A DNA stretch of 64,000 nt from Choricystis sp. odSpoLacu1 (taxonomy: Eukaryota > Chlorophyta > Trebouxiophyceae), in assembly GCA_958009055.1 (NCBI GenBank), contig OY253650.1, forward strand, positions 620,001-684,000, given 5' to 3'. Positions within the stretch are counted from its first letter, which is position 1. Every line of letters starts with the position of its first letter. The notes beneath the pieces were generated by a model that saw nothing but the letters and a program-made list of their open reading frames with translations, was not told the origin of the DNA and searched no databases. Position numbers and translations under genes: made by a program. Below, piece by piece: positions 21,637 to 33,700 of this stretch.

Positions 21637-21781
21637 TGTGTTTTCGAAAAGCGATGCGGGGATCGGTGCGTGCGTGTGTGTGCTGGGAGTGGCACGCGTG
21701 TGTGCCTGGTCTATGAGCAACGGCACACGGTTTGGGTCACTGCTTTGAGCGCGCGGCAAAGAGATGCAAATGAGTGAGACG

Positions 21782-21801
21782 TTTTTTTTTTTTTTTTTTT
21801 T
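21782..21801. repeat. T20 homopolymer
   Basis: A run of 20 T lies between the eIF4B-like gene's 3' end and the SLC35B1-like gene's start. On the coding strand of both genes it is a poly-A run about 150 bp upstream of the transporter ATG. It stands out in an otherwise GC-rich sequence and may be a nucleosome-excluding promoter element. Confidence 0.6.
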
Positions 21802-21869
21802 CTCGTTCGACACGCAAAAAAACGCTGGTTGAGCAAAAAACACTTTCTCCCCCTCTCTTCACCCTCCTC

Positions 21870-22988
21870 TCAGTCCCGTTCCTGGTGGGCAAACGGGTGG
21901 GGGCCATCGTGGTCGCCGCCATCGTCGTCCTCGTCCCGGCGGGGGCCACGGCCGCCACCGCCGCGGCGAGGGGGGGCGTCGTCGTAAAAACCGCCCTGCC
22001 CGCGCTCACCGCGCCGGTCACCCCCGCCAAACGACGCGTAGTCGTCGCCCCCGCCGCGCCCGCCGCGGTCGCCCGACCGGCGGGCGGGGTCCCTGAACTC
22101 ACGGCCACCGAAGAAGCCGCCCCCGCGGTCACCCCCGCGGTCGCCACCGCCGCGGCCACCGCCGCCGCCGCCGCCGTCGCGCTCAAACGACCCATACACA
22201 CCCTCCTCCCCAGCCGCGCGGCGGCGTTCGGAGGGGCGCATGCCGTCGCCCGCCAGGGCGCGCTCCACGGCGGCCGTCTCGAACGAGTCCATCAGGGTGG
22301 CCAGCTTGGCGGTGGCTTCGGCCAGTGCCACGTCGGCTGCGTCGGCATCGGTGTCGGCGTCGGTGCCGCCCCGCGCGGCGGCAGCCGTCGCTTTGGCGGT
22401 CTCCAACGCGGCCTCGGCTTCCTCATTGGCCATTCGTTGCTCGCGGTCCAGGCGCAGGTGCAGGCGGCTGGCTTTGGCCTCGGTGGCCAGGACGTCGGAC
22501 TCGGAGACGCCGGTGCGCTGGGCGAGCACCGACTCGCGGGGCCGGGCCGCGCCGAACGGGTTCTGATTGGTGAGGGTGGGGTGAAGGTGGGTGAGTGTGT
22601 GGATTGGTGTTGGGGTCGAGGCAACGAGGTAAGCACCCCAGCGCGAGTGTCGGGTGGGGACCCGCAAGAGAGATGGTCGCGGCGGCCCGCGCTTTTTGTT
22701 TCCGCATCGCTCCCTCCTGCGTGCCACTCCGCCTCCTCTCCCACTTTACACACCGTCCCCAGAGTTCGACACGCATCGTCTACGAGCGCAGGCCCAGGAT
22801 CGCGCACAAAACAGGGGCCACGCCGGGGCGTGCCCACTCACCCCATCGCCCCATTTACAAAAAAAACGCACCGCTTTGCCGGCCGACCGTTCAGCCGACA
22901 GCTTGGCCGCGGCCGACTCGTCGCGAGGTTTGAGCACCAGGCGCGGGCGCTCGCGCGAGGGGGCGTCGGATGAGGGAGGGGAGGACAT
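21870..22988 (-). CDS. eIF4B-like RNA-binding translation factor
   Basis: Exon 1 (22988-22872, MSSPPSSDAPSRERPRLVLK) and exon 2 (22562-21870) give 269 residues. The order RPRLVLKPR, then NPFGAARPRESVLAQRTG, is the conserved C-terminal signature of eIF4B-type proteins (RPxLxLxPR...NPFGxAxPRE). An Ala/Asp-rich helical middle is followed by a tail full of RGG/GGG repeats and FGGGDRR-type boxes that would bind RNA. No RRM is present, so it resembles the plant/algal shorter eIF4B-like proteins rather than the animal factor. It probably stimulates eIF4A helicase during initiation. The 309-bp intron between the exons is the longest in this neighbourhood. TGA stop. Confidence 0.7.
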
Positions 22989-23140
22989 GCTTTTTTTGGA
23001 AGGACAGGAAGAAAAAAAAACGTCGAGACTGCCTCGGCCTCACACTCGCGCCCGTCGTTTTTGCTGCCAGCCTGCAACACGCGCATAGCCTGCTCTTCAC
23101 TTCACGCACGCGCATACACTCGAAAACCCGGCCTGCAAAG

Positions 23141-23957
23141 ATGGCCACGTGAGCGTCCTTCACCGCCATCGATGAAGCCATCACGCACAACCTCACGCTT
23201 GTGCTACTGGGGCTGGAGCACACCAACGTCAACGGCGGCAAAGACGTCATTCCCCGCTACATCGGCCTGCGCGAGGTGCCGGGCTCGCAGCTACCAGATG
23301 CTGCCCTTGGTGTGTGTGCCCGCGGCACACACACCAAGGACAGCCTGGGCAAGCGGCTACCGCTTGCCCAGGCCACCGCCTCCCTCTGGACTCGGCCGCG
23401 CAAGCTTTGGCGTGCCTCGTGCATTTCGGTGCACTGGTCGGGGCCATCGACAAGTTTGGGCGTACATCGGGCGCGTTTCGAGGCGTGTCAACGCCTGACG
23501 GGTGGGCTTGCTGTGGCCCGTGCCGGGGCCTGGCGCCAGCACCCGCGGCCCCCGGTGACCCGTCGCGCCCCAGGTTTGGATTATTTGATGGCGTCGAAAC
23601 CGCTGCAGCCGACGAGCGCGTGCGGGAAGCACTGGGGATGGCCACAGCCCAGCGTGCCGCGCACACGACGCGCGTGCGCTGGATCGGCCTGCGCCTCGAC
23701 ACGCAGCCAGACGGCACCCGACTCGTCGCCGGCATGTGCCAAGCCCAAAACACACCGCATGGTGCCCTGGGCACGTTGTGGCGCTGCGCTACCTAGAGGA
23801 CGCGACCGCGTGCTGCCTCGTGTGTGGCGTGGTGGTGACGAAAGTGCGCGGTGAACGGAGTGACAGCGGTGCGACATCGGGCAACTCTGTGCTGAGCGCC
23901 GGCGGCCAGGTCACGGGGTGGATGTGCCGATCGTGCTCATGGAGCCGCGCGAAGTAA
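23141..23957 (+). pseudogene. Disrupted gene with C-terminal zinc ribbon and short structured candidate introns
   Basis: The first ATG (23141) is followed after three codons by TGA, yet downstream the same frame reads well (AIDEAITHNLTLVLLGLEHT). A 62-bp GT-AG intron (23310-23371) restores phase to HRLPLDSAAQALACLVHFGA. A 72-bp in-frame segment (502-573 within 23502-23573) could be a second intron. A one-base phase change near 23761-23796 would need a 35-bp intron or an indel, after which the frame ends CCLVCGVVVTK...WMCRSCSW, a CxxC...CxxC zinc ribbon, and stops TAA-free at 23957. I know no family with this sequence. Either a gene in decay, a gene with unusually small introns, or a region with indels. 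It is a second example, with 4492-5314, of a broken small gene in this window. Confidence 0.45.
23305..23373. repeat. Two adjacent perfect hairpins
   Basis: Left hairpin: arm CCTTGGTGTGTGTGCC (23305-23320), loop CGC, exact complement arm 23324-23339. Right hairpin: arm GCCTGGGCAAGCGG (23343-23356), loop CTA, exact complement arm 23360-23373. Only ACA... (23340-23342) separates them. They coincide with the candidate intron 23310-23371. Confidence 0.95.
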
Positions 23958-24198
23958 AGACGCCAAGCGTGTGGGCGGGGGGGTGCAAACCACGTTTTTT
24001 TGTTCGCCTGCAAAAACGTTTTTTTGTGTGTGCCTCAAAACACACTTCCTCCCTCTCTCCCCGCACACACCCCACCACCCGCCGCACTCCAGTCCCCTGC
24101 ACCCAGTGTGCTGCTGCTGGCGGCCAGTTGCTGACACACACACACGGGTGTGCGCATCGTGTGACCTTCGTCTGCGCCCCCCCGCCCCCGCTGCCACG

Positions 24199-27177
24199 AT
24201 GGACGACGACCTGGACGCCCTGCTGGACATCGCGGCCGACCTGGACGAAGCCAGCTGGGGCGACGGCGACGGCGGTGCGTTTTGGACGGTAGCGCAGCAC
24301 CGGGCTGTCGGCGTGTCGTTTGATTTCGGCGCGCAGGCCAGCGGCTTCATTCCATCGACTCACGCTCGTCAACAACACACAGGCACGACCATCACCACGC
24401 GCAAGCGTCCCCTGGGCTCGGTGGATGTTAACGTGGCAGGTGTGAGGGTGGAGAGGCGCAGGATGGGACGGCATTAACAGAAAAGGATGCGCGCGCACGA
24501 CGCGCGGCCCCGCGCCCACGCGGTCCCCTCCCTCTCCCACACTTGCCGCGCTCACGCACAAACCACATCACACCCCACAGCAACCACACCGCGTGACCCG
24601 GCCAAGCGCGTCCGCGCGACGACGCCAGCTCCTTGCGAGTCACCTTCTGCCGCTGCCACTGCCGCCGACCGCGACGCCGAGATGGCGCGCCAACTGCTGG
24701 CGGCCGCGTTTGCAGAGGAGGATGAGGAGGACGGCGCAGCCCAGGCCGCGGCCCGCACGCCTTCCCCGCCCCCTCCGCCGCCGCGCGTGCCGCGTGTGTC
24801 GGCCGCAGACGTGGACGGCCCCTTTCTCGCTGTCACCGGGTCTGACGCGCGCCGCGTGTACTGCCCTCTGGCCCCGCCCCGCCCCCGGGACGGTGGCGTG
24901 GCCGTGCTGGCAGCGGACTGCACGCGCGGCGCGACGCTGCTGTCCGCGTCGCTGGCTCACCTGGCCGCCGCCGCTGAACGCGACGCCGTGGAGCGCGCGG
25001 TGGCGGCTGCCGACGATCGGGAAGCGGCTGAGACGGCGGAGGCAGACGTGGCGTCGGGGCGGGTGGCGGCGCCACCGTCGCGGTCGGCGCGCCTGTGGAC
25101 CGACGCGCACGCGCCACACACCTTCCTCGACCTCCTCTCCGATGAAGGCATCAACCGGGACGTCCTGCGCTGGATGAAGGCGTGGCATGTGACTGTGTTT
25201 GGTGGCAACGGTGCCTTCCGCCCCCCCCGCCGCCGTGCTCCTGTCGACGACGACCCGTCGGCTCTCACTTTCTCCCCCGACGGCCGCCCCCTGCCCCGCC
25301 TCCTGCTGCTCGCCGGCCCCCCCGGGCTCGGCAAAACCACGCTGGCCCACGTCGTCGCCCGCCACTGCGGCTACCGCCCCGTGGAAGTCAACGCCAGCGA
25401 CGACAGGGGGGCCGCCACGCTGGGCGCGCGCGTGCGCGACGCGACCGAAATGGAGTCCGTGTGCACAACCGGCGGCCGCCCCCGCCCCAACTGCGTCATC
25501 GTGGACGAGATTGATGGCGTGTCGGGTGGTGCTGACGGGCGTGGTGCCATCGCCGCCCTGCTCAAGATCGCGTTGGCGGGAGACGGAGGGAGCGGAGCGC
25601 CCGACGGAACGACGCGCCGCCGCACGCGCGGCCCGCGCCCGCTGCGCCGCCCCATCATCTGCGTGTGCAACGACCCCTACGTCCCGTCTCTGCGCCCCCT
25701 GCGCGGCCACGCGCTGCTGGTCAAGGTGCCGCCCCCCCCCACGTCCCGCGTGGTGGCTCGGCTGGCGGCTGTGTGCGCGGCCGAGGGCGTCGCGGCGGAG
25801 CGGCGCGCGTTGGCGCGCGTCGTCACCGCCGCGCGCGGCGACGTGCGGTCCTGCCTACACGCTCTCCAGATGCTGGCGTCGAGGGGTGGAGGCCAGGTCA
25901 CAGACGCGGCTGCTGCCGCGCTGAAGAGTGGGGCAAAGGACTCCAAGGCGGGGCCGCTGGATGCGGTCGGCGGCGTGCTGTGCGCCCGCGCGGCCACCGG
26001 CGCGGCCGCCGTCAACCCCGCCACCGCCACCGCCACGACAATCGCGTCACTCTACTCCGACCTGATGGACGTGGGCGACGCCGACCTCGTCCTGCGCTGT
26101 GTGCACGAAACACTGCCCACGGTGCGGCTGGCAGACCGCGGCGCGCACCGTGCGGCGGCGGCCGCCGACGCACTCTCCCACGGCGACGCCCTCATGGCCG
26201 CCTCCTCCCGCCGCGCTGACTGGACGCTGCTGCGGTACGCGCCCGTGGCCCCGCTGACTGTGCGGGCTGCTGTGGCAGGGCCCGACCGTGTGCGTGGCGT
26301 GTGGCCGGCCGCGTCTGCAGACGCAACGCGCGGCGTCACCGCCGCACGTTCCCTCCTCTCCTCCTGGCGCGCCCGCGTGTCGCCGACCGCGTTTTCCGGC
26401 CTGACCCCCACCGTCGCCGCCACAGACGTCGTGCCCTACCTGCTGCGCGTGCTGGCGGCGCCCCACCGGCCGGTGGCGCACCACCTGCTGTCAGTGGCTG
26501 AAAAAGATGCGCTGGCCGCGACGGTGGCCACGCTCGCTGGCTACGGCCTCACCTTCGCGCCCAACGCGCACGCAGCGTCTCGCGACGACGATGACGAGGA
26601 AACCGCCAACGGTGGCAAGCCAGGCGACCTGGAGCTCGACCCCCCACTACACGAGGCCGCGCCACTCGCGGCTGGCCCGCTCGCCCCCCCCCCGCCCTCT
26701 GCCGTTGGCGTCGACCGTGGCCTAACCCAGCCCGCCCGCGCCATGCTGGCGTCCGAGCTGGCCAAAGAAGTCATCAGACGGCGGGAGGCGCGATGGCGGG
26801 ACAAGGAGGGGGGTGGGAAGGAGGGGGGTGGCGGCGCCGCCACGCAGTCTGCGCGCCGCCCGCCGAGCGGCGCGCCGCTGCCGCTCACCGTGGCCCAGCG
26901 TGCCGCCGAGTCGGGCGCCGCCCGCGCCGCCGCTGCCGCCGCCGTGGCTGCCGCCTCCGCCCCCCGCAAGCTCAACTGGCTGGAAGCCGCGCGCGGGCGG
27001 GCAGCGCGCCAGCGGCGCGGCAGCGACTGCGGCGCCGGCGGCGGCGCTGACGCGGCCGCGGTGGCGGCCGCTGCTGCTGCCGCCGCCGCGCGCAAGGTGC
27101 CGCGCGCCGCGTATCGGTTTAATGAAGGCTACACGAATGATGTGCGGCGGCCGCTGAAGCTGAGTGATTTGATGTGA
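24199..27177 (+). CDS. CTF18: CTF18, alternative clamp-loader subunit
   Basis: Exons 24199-24274, 24383-24439 and 24581-27177 join in phase to about 909 residues, close to human CHTF18 (975). Features in order: an acidic N terminus (MDDDLDALLDIAADLDE), the family block FLDLLSDEGINRDVLRWMK before the ATPase, Walker A GPPGLGKT (about residue 290) followed by VEVNASDDR, Walker B VIVDEID, a sensor region (IICVCNDPY) and the C-terminal family tail RFNEGYTNDVRRPLKLSDL, which binds the Dcc1-Ctf8 module and Pol epsilon in other species. Ctf18-RFC loads PCNA on the leading strand and supports sister-chromatid cohesion. A large Ala-rich linker precedes the tail. TGA stop. Confidence 0.93.
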
Positions 27178-27467
27178 AAAGAGGGAGTAGAGAGAGGGAG
27201 ATGTTTTTTCTTTTCTTTTCTTGTGACGCTCAAAAACGCTACGCTACGCCCCCGGCCTCTCCCATCATTGTGTCTTGGTTGTGTTGATCTCTCGAGGGGT
27301 GGTTTAAAAAAAAGAAACACGGTGAGGGTGGGGGAACGGGTGGGAGAGAGGCACAAGGAAACACGCTAAGGGGCTCGTCCCCCCTCGTCACCCGTTGATG
27401 ACCACGCGCGCCTCCCCTGACCCCCACACAGTGTCTCTCATGTTCACTCGACTCAAGCCCCACTCAA

Positions 27468-28626
27468 TCAGCGAGGCGACACCGTGATGTTCTCGTCTTT
27501 CTCCAGCAGCGTGCCGTTGCGCAGCTCAGCAATCGCGCGCGCGGGCCACCCCGCGCCCTTGCCCGCCAGGCGCAGGGCCAGGGGGACGTCGATGATGATC
27601 TCCTTCTCGGTGGGCTTGGCCTCCTTGGCCACCGTCTGGATGTACTCGCGGCCCACGGACCCAATCCAGCCGGCGACGTAGAGGAAGCCGATGGTGGGGA
27701 TGAAGACTTCGCCCGCGTGGCCGTAGCGCAGGGCGAGCCCGGGGTCGGCGATCAGGTGGGGCAGGCCGTCCGTGCCGCACAGGAGGCCAGCTTTGCCGTA
27801 GTTGGCGAACCGTTTCTCGGTGCGGTCGATGGTGGCTTGGAGGGCGAGGGAGGGGGCGGACCCTTCTTCATACAGTTTCTGGCGTTTCTGCAGGGCCTTG
27901 ATCTCCTTCTTCTGGCGGGTGGCGTACGCCTTGGACTCGGAGCAAGGGGTGAGGCCGGACACGTCGGCCGCGGCGGGCTGGGGGGCGCCAAAGGCGAGGA
28001 CGGTGGCCAGGGTTGCGGCCGCGGCGGCAGAGGCGAGGGGGTTTTTCTTGGGGGCGGCGGCGGGAGTGGGCTTGGCGGAGGCCGACACCTGTGAGTGGTT
28101 TGGTGGGAGAGAGTGTGTGTGAGCAAGGTGTGGCGGGTCAAAGGGAGGCGCGCCAGAGGGCGGGCGGGCGGAGAAAGGGGGGATGCCGCCGCGCGGATGG
28201 GGGTGAGGCCGAGAGCGCGGAAAAGCGACGCCAGCCCGGCCTCTCACCACCGCCTGCCGACCCCCGCCCCGTCCCCATCACGCGCGGGAGAGCGTGTGTC
28301 GGCTTTGACGGAGGGTGTGCGCCGAGGCAGGGCGTGGGCGCGGAGTGGCGCCATGCGGTTCGCAGGGGGGTCTCAGCCTCTCCGCTGTGGGCGGCGTCTG
28401 CGCACGGCCCTCTTGCCGGCGCACTCAACCCGCGCCCCACACGCGCCAACGCCACTCCGCGCTATCGTGTGGGGGTCGCCAAAAGGGGCGGAGTGTGGTG
28501 TGCGGGGCGGGGGCGGCGATCGTCACCCTTTTGAGCCATTCCCCTTTTGAGCCCCGTCACGCCACACGCAGCCCCTGCCCACTCCCCACGCACCACGAAC
28601 GGGCGGCGGGCAACGGTACGCTGCAT
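27468..28626 (-). CDS. PSAF: PsaF, photosystem I reaction-centre subunit III precursor
   Basis: The main exon (28088-27468) encodes a hydrophobic thylakoid signal ending AAAD (APQPAAAD) and then the mature protein from [16 protein letters not shown], with [40 protein letters not shown] and the end [15 protein letters not shown]. These match green-lineage PsaF closely, including the N-terminal Lys-rich helix ([12 protein letters not shown]) that docks plastocyanin or cytochrome c6. A first exon is proposed at 28626-28594 ([11 protein letters not shown], basic and acid-free as in a plastid transit peptide) with a GTGCGT donor, phase 0 and a 505-bp intron; this 5' exon is less certain than the rest. 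The protein acts on the lumen side of photosystem I. TGA stop. Confidence 0.93.
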
Positions 28627-28829
28627 CTTGGGGAGAGAAGGGGGGGCGAGGCGGGAGGGGTGGTTGGTTTCGGGGGAGGGGAAGTTGTGAGCAAAAACAA
28701 AAGCGAACAGCAACGACTTTCGACCAGTCCCTCGAATCTCTCTCGCACCTTCCACTCTCCCGACTGAGGAGCAACAAGGCGCCACTGAAGAAACACACAC
28801 ACGCTACAAAAAAGAACCCGTCCACTTTC

Positions 28830-30509
28830 TCACACCTGCACCCGCCCCACTGTCGCCGAGCTGAGCGCCGCCACGCGCGCGGCCCAGCTCCCCACGCCGC
28901 GCCCCGCGCCGCCGGCGTCGTCGCCACCACCACCGCCGAGTTCCACCACGCCCTCCACCTGGTCCACGGATGCGTCCAGGGCGCCATCCAGGATGAGGCC
29001 AGCGACTAAGGCTTCCGCGTCGGCGTCGGAGACACCCAGCCCCGCAGCCACGTGGGACAGGCGTACGCAGGAGTAAGGGGCGAGGAGCCGTTTCGCACGC
29101 CGCGCGCGCACGGTGGCCCGCAGTTCACCGACGTGGGGAGTGACGACGGGGTCGCCGTCAAAGGCGGGGGCTTGGCGGGTCAGGATGCGCTCAAACGCGT
29201 GGACGTCGCCCTTGGCAAAAGCCTCCGCGAGCGAGACCATGGGCGCGACACACGGGTCCGTCTTGAGGGGGCGCGCCTCCTGCGCATCAAGCGGGTCCAC
29301 CCCCGTCCCCGCCAGGAGGGCGGCGAGGAGGGCGTGCTTGAGGCAGGCCGCGCGGCGCGCGTCGCCCGCCTCGTCGTAACTCTTGAATGCTTCAAAAAAG
29401 TCGGTGGCCGCATCCGCAAAAGCCCCATCCGCCAACGCCAGCGCCCCACCACACGCGCGCACCGCCCCCAGGACGCGGGGGTGGGGGATGGCGGCCTTGA
29501 CGACGGTCAGCGCGGCGCGGTGCGCGTCTTTCAGGCGGCGCGTGTCGCGGGTGGCGGTGTGGAGCCGGATTTCAGCAGCCAGCACGTCCAGCAGGGCGGT
29601 TCCAGCGGCCGCGTCGGCGCCACAGGCGGCGCGGAGTTCGGCCAGGGCGGCGTCGGCGCGGGACACGTCGCCGCCGTCGAGCCACAAGTTGGCGAGGCGC
29701 AGCTTGGTGCGGTGCGTCAGGCGGTCGGGCGCAGCGCGGGCGGCCAAGGTGACGGTGTAGACGCGCTCCAGCAGGGTGGGGGGAAGAGGCGGGCGCCCCG
29801 GGGCGGCGGTGGCCAGAGTGTCGAGCAGAGAGCCGAGTTTCTTTTCGGCCGCCGCGCGCGACACGCTGCCGGCTTCGGCAGCGGCCAGCATGCGACCGTA
29901 ATCATCCAGCAGGCCGTCCGCGTCGCCCGCGCGGGCGCGCAGCTTGCACATCTGTTTGAGTGCTTTGAAGCCCCACTCACCCGGGGGAGTGGTGTCGGCG
30001 GGGGCGCCAGAGGTGGCGACTTCCATGGAGAGGACGTCGCGAAAGCCTGCGAGGGCGGCGTCTGCATCCGCGGTTTCGAGGAGGCCTGATGAGGAGGAGG
30101 GAGAGGGTGGGTTGGAAGGAGGCGCGGTTTTTGTGGGTGAGTCAACAAGTTTTTGACCCACGCTCTCTGCGTGCGCCTCCCGCGCCTCCACGCTTCCTCA
30201 CGCCTCCAGGGGCGTGCCTCTGCGCTTCCCTCTCTTTCACCTTTCGAGTTGTAATACTGGTTCTCGATGTCGGCGTCACCGTCGTCGACTTCTTCGTCCG
30301 AGTACTCGAAGCCATAGTCTGTTCGTGGGTGAGTTTTGCGTTTGGGTGGTTGGGTTGGGTTTGGCGGGTTGGTTGGTTGGCGGGTTTCAGCTTTAGGGGA
30401 GGGGCGGGAGCGAGGGCAAGGGGAAAGCAATGGGCAGGCAGAACCGCGCTCTCTCTGTCTGCCGCGTGCGCCTGCCGCCCTACGCACCCTCCATTTCGTC
30501 ATCTGACAT
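28830..30509 (-). CDS. CSN2: COP9 signalosome subunit 2
   Basis: Exons 30509-30488 (MSDDEME), 30318-30241 and 30085-28830 join in phase to 451 residues; human CSN2 has 443. The acidic start followed by DYGFEYSDEE and DIENQYYNSK is the CSN2 hallmark, then EWGFKALKQM, a helical-repeat (PCI-associated) region, AIPHPRVLGAVRACGG, DFFEAFKSYDEAGDARR, DPLDAQEARPLKTDP and the PCI winged-helix domain with DASVDQVEGVVEL. In the COP9 signalosome this subunit holds the cullin-RING substrate during NEDD8 removal. An insert of about 16 residues sits between RDVL and EWGF. TGA stop. Confidence 0.93.
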
Positions 30510-30726
30510 GGCGTCTGGGCGTGTGTAGCGGGTCTGCTGGGTAGCGGGTGGGCAAAAAACGGCCGCACGCACGCGCGGCGTGCGGAGGGAGAGCAGCGGA
30601 TTTTTTTGGTCGAGCGAGAGTGAGGCCAACTTTTTTTTTTCTCTCTCTCTCTCTTATCTTCTCACCGCCGCCTGCTAAAACAAAGACAGACTGACAGAAG
30701 TGCACGAACAAAAACACACACTGGAG

Positions 30727-33700
30727 TCACCGCCCCGCCCCCTCCACTAGCGCCCGGAACAGCCCCCCCTCCCGCTCCAGCAGCTCCCCCACCGGCCCAT
30801 ACTCCCCCACCCGCCCGCCATCCATGACCAGCACGGACGACGAGTCCAGGATGGTGGCGACGCGGTGGGCGACGGTCAGAACAGTGGCGTCAGCGAAGGC
30901 CGTGCGCAACGCTTTCTGGATCAGGGCGTCGGCTTCAGCGTCGACGCTGGACGTGGCTTCGTCGCACACGACCAGCGTGGCCGACCGCAGCACAGCGCGC
31001 GCCACGCACAGCAGCTGCCTCTGGCCGACGCTCCAGTTTTCGCCGCCCTCCACAATGCGTTCCGACAGGCCGAGCGGGGCTTCCGCGACCAGGCTTTTGA
31101 GGGCGACGACGTCGAGCGCTGACCAGAGGGCGGCATCATCGTGCTGGTTGTAGGGGTCGAGGTTTTGGCGGACTGAGCCCGCAAAAAGGACTGGGTCTTG
31201 GGGGATGGTGGCCAGGCGGGACCGCAGAATGGAGAGGCCGAGGGTGGAGACGTCGATGCCGTCCACCAGGACGCGGCCGCGGGACGGCTCAGTAAGTCGA
31301 TACAGGGCCACGACGAGTGAGCTCTTGCCGCTGCCGGTGCGGCCACAGATGCCGACTTTCGCTCCCGCGGGCACCGATAACGACACGCCGCGCAGGGCGG
31401 GGTCCAGCCCCGGGCGGTAGGTGAGCCACACGTTGTCAAACTCGACGGAGCCGCGCACGGGCCAGCCTGCGGGGAGGGCGGCGTCGGCCGGCGTGGTCAG
31501 CGGTGCTTCCGACGGCAGGCGCGCCAACTCGCGCAACCGCTCCACCGAGTTGAACCTCGACTCCAGCTGCGCCCAAAAAACAATAAAATATTTTAGGAAT
31601 CCGACCATATCAGTCGCTTCGGAGAGGGCTAGAGCGGCGAGGGAGGGGGACAGACGGCCGCGCGTCGAGATGACGAGCACGGCGACCAAACACACGAGCG
31701 ACGCGCCCACACACTCCAGGCGCAGGGACAGCCACATGTCCGCCGTGCGCACAGAGTAGTAGGCCCGGTTGTTGTCGTCGACCAGGGAGGCAGACGCGGC
31801 CGCATAGGCAGGCTGGGCGGCCGCTGCACGCAGCGTGTCCTGGCCGGCGACCGATTCAGAAAGATGGGCAAAAATGGGCGACCGACTGACCGCATCATTC
31901 CGCTGCAGCTCCACATACGTCGCCCTGAAGAAGCGGCAGATGAAGTAGTAGGCGATCAAAATGGGGATCGCGCCCGCCAGAAAGTAGGGTTGGATGATGC
32001 TTTCGAAGATCAGAGCAGACAAAAGCGTCATAGCCGTGTTACCCACGTCATTGAGACTCTGGGGGATGAGCTGGTCGATGTCGTCGAGGTCTTTGGAGAA
32101 TCGGTTCAGGGTGCGGCCGGCGGGTGTGGCGTCAAAGAAGGAGACAGGGGCGCGGGTGACGGCGGTCAAGGCGACCGCGTGTATCTTGAAACTCGCACGC
32201 AACGCAGACAGCAGGTTTGACGCGGCCCGCGTGCCCGTGATGCACACAAAGGCGGCCGACAACCCAAAATACACGCCCAGCTTGAGGGTGCGGTCGACAG
32301 GGGGGCCGCCGTTCGAGGCGATCGCCTCTGCCGCGGTCCAGCGCGACAACCACCAGTTGGTCAGCACGCGGGCCGACTGTTCCGCCGCCCACAGGCAGAA
32401 GAGGGCGGCAAAGGCGACCCACCCGTAGGCGCTTGCGTAAAATGCGTAGATGGCGGCGTCCACAGCGCCCGAGGCGCGGGTTTCGGCGGCGACCAGGGTG
32501 CTGGGCTTGGTGGGAGTTGTGGCGTCGCCGTCCTTCTTCGTCATTTCCACGGCCGAACCCGTCGCATTTTTGGCGCGGCGTCCACCCAGGACAGAGGCCA
32601 GCCTAGCGCCAAGCATGCGGCCGCGAGCCGGCGCCGGCGGCCGGCTGGACGCGTCGGTCTCAGTGACGTCACGCTCCGTGCGCTCCAGGGGGGGCACGCT
32701 TGTGCCCCCGCCACCACCACCACCGCCACCCACCGCGTCGTGCAGTTGTTCCATTCTGGATTTTTTCGTCAGCACGGCGGTGGGGACGCGCTTGAGGCGG
32801 ACGGCAGCATCCGAGGCGGTGGGGGAGAGGGGGGCGGCGGCGTCGGCGTCGTCAAGGCGGGTGGGGCGCGGCAGCAGCGCGTCACCCAGCCTTGCGCGCA
32901 GAAAAGCGATGTCATCTTTGTCGCCTGGACGCCCAGGGCTGGACGGAGGTTCAGGATCAGTCGCTGGCCCAGCCGTGGCGTCTGCGGCAGCTGCCATCGA
33001 CGTCTCGTGATCAGCCACCAACGCAGCAAATCCGGGGCACCGCGCGCGCAGCGCGTCCACGCTCGCCTCCACCGCAGTGATGCGCCCGTTCTCCAGGTAG
33101 ACGATGCGGGCGGCGTGGGCGAGGGGAGCCAGCTGGTTGGTGGCCATCAGGATGGCTTTGCCACGTGCTTTCAGAGCCCCGATCAGGCGGGTCACCAGGG
33201 CGGCTCCCACGTGGACGTCTACCGCGGAGAGGACGTCGTCTAGGACGTACACGTCGGCTTCTGCGTAGTACGCGCGTGCCAAAGCGACGCGGGCTTTTTG
33301 ACCTCCAGACAGCGTCACTCCTCGCTCCCCGATCTCGGTGGCGTCGCCACCCGGCAGCACCGCCAGGTCGGGCTCCAGGCAGGCGGCGTGCAGGGCTGCT
33401 GCGTAGGCATCTTGATCGATGGCGGCCCCGCCGGCCGGGTCGCCCGCGCCTCCAGCACCAAACGACAGCACGTTCTCCTTCAGCGTCGCGTTGGCGATCC
33501 ACGGCTGCTGGGCCGCGTACGCGATGCGGCCCCCCACACGCACACTGCCCGCCGCCCTCTCCATGTTGCCCAGGGCGGCGGCGAGCAGGGAGGATTTACC
33601 CGCGCCCACGCGGCCGACGATGGCGACGAGCTCGCCTGGCCCGACGCGCACGCCGTCGATGTCGGACAGCCAGTAGGCACCGGGCGGGGCCAGCGACGCC

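Noticed and set aside
28338..28352. Alternative PsaF first exon starting [12 protein letters not shown]
   Set aside because: No donor after it gave a clean phase-0 join to the main exon; the exon at 28626-28594 has a better donor and start context.
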